A stretch of 64,000 bases of DNA. Origin: Terriglobia bacterium. GTDB taxonomy: Bacteria; Acidobacteriota; Terriglobia; Bryobacterales; Bryobacteraceae. Shown here piece by piece: positions 15,269 to 22,188 of this stretch. The stretch is taken from the NCBI GenBank assembly GCA_020073265.1, contig JAIQFN010000008.1:1-64000 (forward strand), given 5' to 3'. Within the stretch, counting starts at the first letter, position 1. Each line of letters begins with the position of its first letter. Below the pieces are notes generated by a model. It did no database searches. It saw only the letters and a program-made list of their open reading frames with translations, and was not told the DNA's origin. The translations under genes and the position numbers were made by a program.

Positions 15269-16222
15269 ATGGACCGCGTTCTCTCCCAAGAAGAAATCGA
15301 CGACGTATTTCGGAATCTTCGCGACGATGCCGACGATGATCCGGCCAAGCACGCCCTACCCTACGACTTCCGCCGCCCGGACCGCATCGCCAAGGACCAA
15401 CTGCGCGCCATCCACCTGTTGCACGAAAACTTCGCCCGCAGCCTGGCGTCCAGCCTCTCGGCTTATCTGCGAGCTTATGTCGCCGTCAACCTGGTTTCGG
15501 TCGAACAGCTCTCCTTCATGGAATTCTCACAGTGCCTGCCTTCGCCCACCTGCCTGGCCTCGCTCGAGATGAAGCCCTTCGAAAGCAACGCCGTGCTGGA
15601 GATCAACCCCGGCCTGGTTTTTCCGATCATCGAAATGCTGCTGGGGGGCAACGCGCGCACTCCTCTGAAAATCAGCCGTGAGATCACTGAGATCGAGCAA
15701 AGCGTCATGGATGGAATCTTCCGGATTACGCTCCAAGACCTGAAAACCTCCTGGCACGCGGTCACGCCGCTCGAGTTCGCCATCGCGTCGCACGAAACCG
15801 AGCCGCAATTGCTTCACATTCTGTCTCCCAACGAAGCCGTGGTGGCGGTCAGCATCGAAGTCCGCATCGGCGAAAACAGCGGGATGATGAACATCGGCAT
15901 CCCCTCCATCGTCATCAAGATGCTACGCAATAAGTTCGACCAGCAATGGTCGCTGCGCAAGAGCAAATCCACCGAGCAGGACCAGGATCGCGTCCTCCGC
16001 CTGATCCGGCCGGCGCACGTGCACGTGGACGGCCGCCTGGCGGGCCCGACCGTCCGGGTCGCCGATGTGATGGATCTCCAGGAGGACGACGTCCTCACGT
16101 TCGATTACCCCGTCGGCCGGTTCGTCGATCTGAGCATCAACGGGAAGCTGAAATACCGCGGACACATCGTCACTACCGGCGGCAAGCGCGCCTTCCAGAT
16201 CGAAGAACCCTACAAAGTCTAG
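15269..16222 (+). CDS. fliM: flagellar motor switch protein FliM
   Basis: FliM forms the C-ring of the flagellar motor and binds CheY-P. The 317-residue protein starts with the CheY-binding motif LSQEEIDDVF. The middle CheC-like domain contains LEINPGLVFPIIEMLLGGNA and NIGIPSIVIKML. The C-terminal SpoA/FliN domain includes VADVMDLQEDDVLTFDYPV and GHIVTTGGKRAFQI. It looks intact. No other flagellar gene is adjacent: mtaB is divergent and a DinB protein follows, so it sits apart from any flagellar operon in this window. Confidence 0.93.
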   Translation: MDRVLSQEEIDDVFRNLRDDADDDPAKHALPYDFRRPDRIAKDQLRAIHLLHENFARSLASSLSAYLRAYVAVNLVSVEQLSFMEFSQCLPSPTCLASLEMKPFESNAVLEINPGLVFPIIEMLLGGNARTPLKISREITEIEQSVMDGIFRITLQDLKTSWHAVTPLEFAIASHETEPQLLHILSPNEAVVAVSIEVRIGENSGMMNIGIPSIVIKMLRNKFDQQWSLRKSKSTEQDQDRVLRLIRPAHVHVDGRLAGPTVRVADVMDLQEDDVLTFDYPVGRFVDLSINGKLKYRGHIVTTGGKRAFQIEEPYKV

Positions 16223-16261
16223 TGGGGCAGCCAATCCTGGCTGCCGCCGGCTTCAGCCGGC
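16222..16261 (+). repeat. ~40-bp GTGGGGCAG repeat, copy 2
   Basis: It starts on the last base of the fliM stop codon and reads GTGGGGCAGCCAATCCTGGC then CCGGCTTCAGCCGGC. Its hairpins may double as a fliM terminator. Confidence 0.8.
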
Positions 16262-16344
16262 GCAATTCTACGCCAGCGGCACAGTACGGCCCACATCCAA
16301 CCAGTACACTCCCCGCGCCACCCCGCATGTTAAGTTTGTAAAAT

Positions 16345-16830
16345 ATGAATCCCTACGCGCCCAACCTAGGCCAACATGACCCCCTCAAAGTAATCGCCGC
16401 CACCCCTCAGCAGCTCGAATCCCTCATGCAAACCATAGGCCTGATCCGCGCCGAGCACCCGCCCGCTCCCGGAAAATGGTCGGCGCGCGAAATCCTCTGC
16501 CACTTGGCCGATACCGAAACCACCTTCGCCTTCCGGCTCCGCCAGACGCTGGCCGAAGATCACCACGTCATCCAGCCGTTCGATCAGGAAAAGTGGGCCG
16601 CGCAGTACCGCGCTTACGATGTCGCCGGCGCGCTGGCCGTCTTCGCGGCCGTCCGCAAATGGAACCTGGCTCTCATTCGCTCCGTCGGCCCCGGCGCGCT
16701 TTCGAAGCCTCTCACCCATCCCGAGCGCGGCGACATGACCTTTCAGGTCCTGATCGAAACCATGGCCGGCCACGACCTGAATCATATTCGGCAAATCGAA
16801 GCCATCGCCGGCCGATCCGCCCAGGCCTGA
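16345..16830 (+). CDS. DinB-family four-helix protein
   Basis: This is a 161-residue DinB-like protein. The family uses three His to bind a metal in a four-helix bundle, and several members are thiol-dependent (for example bacillithiol) transferases. Candidate ligands are H52-like in LCHLADTE and the pair in GHDLNHIRQIE near the C-terminus. The KWSAREILCHLAD block is typical. Because the window encodes BshC, a bacillithiol-dependent role is plausible, but the substrate is unknown. It is preceded by a ~40-bp repeat and followed by an A-tract region. Confidence 0.8.
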   Translation: MNPYAPNLGQHDPLKVIAATPQQLESLMQTIGLIRAEHPPAPGKWSAREILCHLADTETTFAFRLRQTLAEDHHVIQPFDQEKWAAQYRAYDVAGALAVFAAVRKWNLALIRSVGPGALSKPLTHPERGDMTFQVLIETMAGHDLNHIRQIEAIAGRSAQA

Positions 16831-16936
16831 CCCGATCCGCCCGGTCACACCAAAGCCGCTCCAGCAGAATCATCTAGTTGACCCGCAAAACCGGGCCGCC
16901 CTCTTGCGCCCCCGCGTTACACTCAATAGAGCAACA

Positions 16937-17068
16937 ATGGCGGCCCTTCCACCAGCGCGAGAAACTTTCTTCAAATTTGCCCAAAACGGCCGCCCCGCGC
17001 GAAAAAACAATCGCCGCGCGAGAAAAAAACACCTCGTTTTGCGTCTCACGGGATTCCCTGGCGCATGA
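16937..17068 (+). CDS. 43-residue highly basic peptide, coupled to the export cassette
   Basis: A short frame runs from ATG 16937 to a TGA at 17066-17068 that overlaps the ATG of the membrane-fusion gene (ATGA). The peptide is rich in Arg and Lys in its middle (about residues 18-34) and ends LTGFPGA. The overlap is what one expects of a translated, coupled leader ORF. Against it, the codons coincide with a repetitive A-tract stretch, there is no clear ribosome-binding site, and no double-glycine leader is present. It could be chance or a translational leader. Confidence 0.3.
   Translation: MAALPPARETFFKFAQNGRPARKNNRRARKKHLVLRLTGFPGA
16996..17030 (+). repeat. paired CGCGCGA-A-tract motif
   Basis: Two consecutive units, CGCGCGAAAAAACAATCGC and CGCGCGAGAAAAAAAC, lie about 35 bp before the membrane-fusion gene. 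A close relative lies at 53677-53709 upstream of a methyltransferase. Spaced A-tracts bend DNA, so a promoter-upstream or nucleoid-protein site is possible. Confidence 0.45.
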
Positions 17069-17502
17069 GCACCCCTTTCGCCCGAACCCTGCGTGCGCTG
17101 GATGCCGACGACTTCCGCGTCTCCAACGCCGTTGTGCTCCTGGTCCTGGCGCTGCTCGCCGCCTGGACCTGGTGGCTGTTCGCCGGGCGCGTTCCGCAGT
17201 ATGAGTCCACCAGCACCGTGCGCGTCGAGCCGAACCGCTTCGTCGCCACCTTCCCGCCGCGCGTGCTCGACCAAGTGCGCCCCGGCCAGCCCGCCACCCT
17301 CACACTCGACGGAGCCGCGCTGCCCGCCCGCGTCGCGGCCATCGGACTGGACGCCTCCAGCGGCCAGGTTCAAATCATCCTGCTCGCCGCCACCGAATCC
17401 TCCGTCCAGGCCGCCGCCAAATCCGCCCAGGCTTCGGTCGAAATTGAACGTGTCTCGCCCGCCACGCTGGTGCTGCGCGCCATCGGTCGCGCCCGGCGAT
17501 GA
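17065..17502 (+). CDS. minimal HlyD-like membrane-fusion protein
   Basis: This 145-residue protein has a cytoplasmic N-terminus, one TM helix at about 22-40 (VVLLVLALLAAWTWWLFAG), then a beta-rich domain (ESTSTVRVEPNRFVATFPPRVLDQVRPGQPATLTLDG). The latter resembles the beta-barrel part of HlyD-type adaptor proteins. The lipoyl domain and coiled-coil hairpin of full-length members (over 300 residues) are absent. It overlaps the next gene by 4 bp (ATGA), so it very likely works with the C39 ABC exporter. It may be a reduced or decayed adaptor. Confidence 0.6.
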   Translation: MSTPFARTLRALDADDFRVSNAVVLLVLALLAAWTWWLFAGRVPQYESTSTVRVEPNRFVATFPPRVLDQVRPGQPATLTLDGAALPARVAAIGLDASSGQVQIILLAATESSVQAAAKSAQASVEIERVSPATLVLRAIGRARR

Positions 17503-20108
17503 AGACCAGCGCCCGCCTCATCGTCCCCGAGGTCGTGCAGACCTCCAACATGGACTGCGGACCCGCCGCGCTCAAGTGCCTGCTGGAGGGCTTCGGAATC
17601 CACGTCCACTACGGCCGCCTGCGCGAAGCCTGCCAGACCGACGTCGACGGAACCTCCATCGACACCATGGAAACCGTCGCCAACCAGCTCGGACTCCAAG
17701 CCGAACAGATCATGCTGCCGGCTGATCACGTGCTGATCGACGAGGCGCGCGCGCTTCCCGCCATCGCCGTCGTGGTGCTGCCCAACGGCATCGTGCACTT
17801 CGTCGTGGTGTGGCGCCGGCACGGCTCGTTCGTGCAGATCATGGACCCCGCCACCGGCCGCCGCTGGACTCGCAGCGCGCGTTTCCTCTCGGAGCTGCTG
17901 GTGCACACGATGGCCGTGCCCGCCTCCGATTGGCGCAAGTACGCCGCCTCGGACGATTTCCTGCGCCCGCTGCGCCGCCGCATGGATTTGCTCGGCATCA
18001 CCGGGCACACTCGCGACCTGCGCGCCTCCGCGGCCGCGAATCCGGACTGGCGGCCCATCGCCGCTCTCGACGCCGGCGTCCGCACGCTCGACTCGCTGGT
18101 CAACTCGGGCGCCATCCAAGCCGGCGCCCAGGCCGCCCGAGTGCTCGACAGCTTTCTCGAAAAACCGGAGTCCATACCGGAGCACTACTGGTCCGTGCGT
18201 CCCGGCCCCGCTGAGGACCAGCTTCTGTTGCGCGGAGCCGTGCTGGTTCGCGCGCTGGGAACATCGAAAGCCGGTCAGACTGCTCCCACCTCGCCTGAGC
18301 TGATCGCCGCGCTCCAACAACCTCCGCTCCGGCCCGGCCGCGAGCTGCTGCGCTTGCTGTTCGCCGACGGCGCGTTCACGCCCGCCGCGATCCTGACCGC
18401 TCTCGCCGTCGCCAGCGGAGCCGTCATCCTGGAAGTAATCCTGTTTCGATCTCTGCTGGACCTCGGCCGTTCGCTCTCGCTCGCCAGCCAACGCCTCGGC
18501 GCCATCGCTGCGGTGGTGGTCTTCTCGCTGGTGCTGCTGCTGCTCGAAGTCCCCGTTACCAGCAGCCTGCTGCGCCTCGGACGCCGGCTCGAGCTTCGCC
18601 TGCGCCTCGCCTTCCTGCGAAAACTCCCGCGCCTCGGCGACCGCTATTTCCAAAGCCGCCTCAAGTCCGACATGGCCGAGCGCAGCCACAGCATCCATCT
18701 CATTCGCCGCCTCCCGGAACTCGCCGGCCAGCTACTGCGTTACAGCTTCGAACTCGTTTTCACCACCGCCGGCATCATCTGGCTCGACCCGGCCGCCGCC
18801 TCCCTCGCGATTCTGGCCGCGTTGACCGCCGTCGCCATCCCGCTCCTCTCCGAGCCCTGGCTCATGGAACGCGACCTGCGCTTCCGCACGCACTCCGGCG
18901 CGCTCACGCATTTTTATCTGGACGCGCTGCTCGGCTTGGTCGCGATCCACACCCACGGCGCGCAACCGGCCCTGCGTCGCGAGCACGAGAGCCTGCTCAC
19001 CGAATGGGCCCGAGCCGGGCTCAACCTGCAGCGCGCCGTGATCTCGCTTGAAACCGTGCAATTCCTGGCGGGCTTTGGCCTCGCCATCTGGCTGCTCGCT
19101 TCTCATCTCGGCCGCAGCGGCGAATCCGGCGCCATCCTGCTGCTGGTCTATTGGGCATTGAACCTGCCCGCGCTGGGCCAGGAAATCGCGCTCATCGCAT
19201 GGCAGTATCCTTCCTATCGCAACGTCACGCTGCGCTTGCTCGAACCGCTGGGCGCAATCGAGCAGACGCCGGCGCGTCCGGATGTCGCTTTCCAGCCTCA
19301 CGCCTCCGCCGCTTCTGTCGCGTTTGAAAACGTCAGCGTGACCGTCGCCGGCCACACCGTGCTCGAAGATATCGCGCTCTCCGTTAAGGCGGGCGATCAC
19401 ATCGCGATCGTGGGCCCTTCGGGCGCCGGAAAATCCAGCCTGGTCGGTCTGCTGCTGGGTTGGCATCGCCCCGCGGCCGGACGCGTGCTGGTGGACGGCG
19501 TCGAACTGGACACCGAAGCGGTGGAGCGACTGCGCCCTCACATCGCCTGGGTCGACCCGGCGGTTCAGCTTTGGAATCGTCCGCTCAAAGAAAATCTCGA
19601 GTACGGTCTCCCAGCCGAGCCGAGAATGCCGCTCGATCAGGCCATCGACGCCGCCGAGCTACGCCGCGTTCTGGATCGGCTTCCGGAAGGACCCGCCACA
19701 CCGCTCGGCGAAGGCGGCGGCCTGGTCTCGGGCGGCGAAGGCCAGCGCGTGCGATTCGGACGCGCGCTGCTGCGGCCCGGCGTCCGCCTGGTGATCCTCG
19801 ACGAGCCGTTCCGCGGCCTCGACTTGAACCAGCGCCGCGCGTTGCTCGAACGCGCCCGCCAACTCTGGCGCGACGCCACGCTGCTTTCCATTTCCCACGA
19901 CATCGCCGACACGCTGGCCTTCGAGCGCGTCATCGTCTTAGAAGCCGGCCGCATCGCCGAACAAGGCCATCCGCGCGAGCTGGCCGAGAACCGCGGTTCC
20001 CGGCTTTACGCGATGCTCCAAGCCGAACAGCAAGTCCGCGAAGGCTTGTGGTCGAGCGGCGACTGGCGCCGCGTACTCCTTCAAGACGGAGTTCTGATCG
20101 AGCAATGA
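17499..20108 (+). CDS. C39-peptidase-containing ABC exporter
   Basis: This inner-membrane exporter (869 residues) should cleave a leader peptide and transport the core. The N-terminal C39 peptidase carries Q14 and C20 (SNMDCGPAAL), H100 (GIVHFVVV) and D116 (IMDPATG), so the catalytic set is complete. Residues of about 130-290 form a soluble linker. The TM domain spans about 290-560. The ATPase domain has Walker A GPSGAGKS near 638, signature VSGGEGQR near 743, Walker B LVILDEP, and SISHD. It overlaps both neighbours. The layout recalls NHLM-type bacteriocin exporters, but no precursor with a double-Gly leader is visible nearby. Confidence 0.85.
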   Translation: MKTSARLIVPEVVQTSNMDCGPAALKCLLEGFGIHVHYGRLREACQTDVDGTSIDTMETVANQLGLQAEQIMLPADHVLIDEARALPAIAVVVLPNGIVHFVVVWRRHGSFVQIMDPATGRRWTRSARFLSELLVHTMAVPASDWRKYAASDDFLRPLRRRMDLLGITGHTRDLRASAAANPDWRPIAALDAGVRTLDSLVNSGAIQAGAQAARVLDSFLEKPESIPEHYWSVRPGPAEDQLLLRGAVLVRALGTSKAGQTAPTSPELIAALQQPPLRPGRELLRLLFADGAFTPAAILTALAVASGAVILEVILFRSLLDLGRSLSLASQRLGAIAAVVVFSLVLLLLEVPVTSSLLRLGRRLELRLRLAFLRKLPRLGDRYFQSRLKSDMAERSHSIHLIRRLPELAGQLLRYSFELVFTTAGIIWLDPAAASLAILAALTAVAIPLLSEPWLMERDLRFRTHSGALTHFYLDALLGLVAIHTHGAQPALRREHESLLTEWARAGLNLQRAVISLETVQFLAGFGLAIWLLASHLGRSGESGAILLLVYWALNLPALGQEIALIAWQYPSYRNVTLRLLEPLGAIEQTPARPDVAFQPHASAASVAFENVSVTVAGHTVLEDIALSVKAGDHIAIVGPSGAGKSSLVGLLLGWHRPAAGRVLVDGVELDTEAVERLRPHIAWVDPAVQLWNRPLKENLEYGLPAEPRMPLDQAIDAAELRRVLDRLPEGPATPLGEGGGLVSGGEGQRVRFGRALLRPGVRLVILDEPFRGLDLNQRRALLERARQLWRDATLLSISHDIADTLAFERVIVLEAGRIAEQGHPRELAENRGSRLYAMLQAEQQVREGLWSSGDWRRVLLQDGVLIEQ

Positions 20109-22186
20109 ACGAACTCCTCTGGCCCGCACCGCGCCTGCACGAAGCCCTGCACGCCCTGGTGGCGCACGCGCTCGTGCGTGCCGCGTCCCCACTCCTGGGG
20201 ACGCCAGAAGAAGCAACCCACGATGCCGAAGCCCTGAACACATGGTTGTCCGCAGCCGCCCAAACCTTGGGCGTCGAGTCCGAGCCGATCGAAACGACCT
20301 ACTCCGACTTCGAGCGCGACGTCTCTCGTCTGGGCCCCGCCTTGATCCGCATCGGCACAGGTTTCCTCGCTCTCCTTCCCGGCAGTCGACTCCGCGCACT
20401 CGCTCCCGATCTCCGCCCGCACGCAGTATCGACCGCCGAACTCCGCGCCGCCCTCTGCGGCCTCATCGAAGCGCACGTCCTCCCCGAAGTCGACCAGCTC
20501 CTCACGCGCGCCGGCATCGGACCGTCGGATCAACCCCGCGCGCGCGCCGCTCTCCTCCGCGAACGCCTCAGCGCCGCACGCATCCGCGGCATCTGGCTTT
20601 TGCGTCTCCCGCCGTCGACGAATTTCTGGCAGCAGCTTCGCCACGCCCGCGTGCCGCGCCGGCTGTACGCCCTGGCCGGCGCGCACGCGATCCAATATGG
20701 TCTCTGGATCCTGACCTGGTGGGTGGTCGGAACCAACGTGCTCAACCGGACCACCGATCGCTCCTGGCTCTACATCTGGGCGCTGCTGCTGCTCACGCTG
20801 GTTCCATTTCGCGTGCTGGTTACCTGGCTGCAAGGCTCCATCGCGATTGGCGCCGGCGCGCGGCTCAAGCAGCGCCTGTTCTTCGGCGCAATGCGGTTGG
20901 AACCGGATAGCATTCGCCACCAAGGCGCCGGACAATTGCTCGGACGCGTGCTCGAATCCGAAGCGGTCGAGGCGCTGGCGTTGAGCGGCGGATTCCTCGC
21001 CTTCGTGGCTCTCATCGAACTCGTAATTTCGATCTTCGTGCTGGCCGCGGGCGCGGGCGGCGCATTGCAATCGAGCCTGCTGGTTGCCTGGCTGTTCGTA
21101 TCCGCGATCACTGCGTGGCGATACTACCGGCGCAATTGCAATTGGACCGACGTGCGCCTGGCCATGACACACGATCTGGTCGAGAGCATGGTGGGACATC
21201 GCACGCGCCTCGCGCAGCTTCCGCCCGATCGCTGGCACCAGGGCGAAGACGAAGCGCTCGAATCCTATCTCAAGTCGTCGAAAACCATGGACGACTCCAC
21301 CACCGCGCTCCTCGCCGCCGTGCCGCGCGGTTGGCTGGTGCTCGGCCTGCTTGGCATCGCTCCGGCGTTCATCAACGGAACGCAATCCACTGCGAGCATC
21401 GCCATCGCCGTCGGCGGAATGCTGCTGGCCTATCGTGCCCTGAAACGCTGCGCGTCGGGAGCGTGGCAGCTCTCCGGCGCCGCCGTCGCATGGCAGCGCA
21501 CCTCGGTACTGTTTCGCGCCGCGACGCGAACCGAGTTGATCGGATCTTTGAACGCGGCAGCCTCCACCAAGTCCGAAGGCGCACTCGAAGCGCGCGACCT
21601 GGTCTTTCGATACAGCCGGAAAACGCCGCCGGTTTTGCGCGGCTGCAGCCTCCGTATTTCGCGCGGCGACCGATTGGTGCTGGAAGGCGAATCGGGCGGC
21701 GGAAAATCCACGCTGGTTTCCCTGCTGGTGGGCCTCAGAGAACCGGACTCAGGCCAGCTCCGCTTCGACAGCCTGGACCGCAAGACGCTGGGCGCCGAGG
21801 CCTGGCGCAAACGCATCGCCGCCGCGCCGCAGTTCCACGAGAATCACGTGCTGGCCGAAACGTTCGCCTTCAACCTGCTCATGGGAAGGCGAACCACGCC
21901 CTCGCCGCTCGATCTTCCGCAGGCCGAGGAGATCTGCCGCGAACTCGGCCTCGGCGATCTGGTGGAGCGCATGCCGGCCGGCGTGCTGCAGATGGTCGGC
22001 GAGACCGGCTGGCAGTTATCGCACGGCGAGCGCAGCCGCCTGTACATCGCGCGCGCGCTGCTGCAGGACGCCGATCTGGTGGTGCTGGACGAAAGCTTCG
22101 CCGCGCTCGATCCCATCAATCTGCAACGCGCGCTGGAGTGCGTCGCGAAACGCGCGCGCTCGCTGCTGGTGATCTCGCACCGGTGA
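20105..22186 (+). CDS. second ABC exporter subunit, ends at the H-loop
   Basis: This 693-residue half-transporter is coupled to the preceding gene (ATGA). The N-terminal 190 residues are soluble and helical. TM helices lie at about 195-430. The ATPase domain has Walker A GESGGGKS near 527, signature LSHGERSR near 637, Walker B VVLDES, and H-loop VISHR. The last is also the last residue: the usual 20-40 residues after the H-loop are missing. Residues 19-34 are encoded by a 46-bp palindromic repeat (20159-20204). The gene matches the third component of NHLM-like export sets (ABC without peptidase). Confidence 0.8.
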   Translation: MNELLWPAPRLHEALHALVAHALVRAASPLLGTPEEATHDAEALNTWLSAAAQTLGVESEPIETTYSDFERDVSRLGPALIRIGTGFLALLPGSRLRALAPDLRPHAVSTAELRAALCGLIEAHVLPEVDQLLTRAGIGPSDQPRARAALLRERLSAARIRGIWLLRLPPSTNFWQQLRHARVPRRLYALAGAHAIQYGLWILTWWVVGTNVLNRTTDRSWLYIWALLLLTLVPFRVLVTWLQGSIAIGAGARLKQRLFFGAMRLEPDSIRHQGAGQLLGRVLESEAVEALALSGGFLAFVALIELVISIFVLAAGAGGALQSSLLVAWLFVSAITAWRYYRRNCNWTDVRLAMTHDLVESMVGHRTRLAQLPPDRWHQGEDEALESYLKSSKTMDDSTTALLAAVPRGWLVLGLLGIAPAFINGTQSTASIAIAVGGMLLAYRALKRCASGAWQLSGAAVAWQRTSVLFRAATRTELIGSLNAAASTKSEGALEARDLVFRYSRKTPPVLRGCSLRISRGDRLVLEGESGGGKSTLVSLLVGLREPDSGQLRFDSLDRKTLGAEAWRKRIAAAPQFHENHVLAETFAFNLLMGRRTTPSPLDLPQAEEICRELGLGDLVERMPAGVLQMVGETGWQLSHGERSRLYIARALLQDADLVVLDESFAALDPINLQRALECVAKRARSLLVISHR
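20159..20204 (+). repeat. 46-bp double stem-loop repeat, copy 3 (inside a gene)
   Basis: It lies in the reading frame of the second ABC gene from codon 19. Compared with the other copies its second stem has changed from GCGTTCACA/TGTGAACGC to GCGTCCCCA/TGGGGACGC. Both arms changed together, so pairing is preserved, and the in-frame TGA that the other copies would give is removed. Confidence 0.8.
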
Positions 22187-22188
22187 GA

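Noticed and set aside
19460-22186. A 908-codon frame starting inside the first ABC gene
   Set aside because: The first 215 codons overlap the ATPase domain of the upstream gene in another frame. The coupled ATG at 20105 is the natural start.
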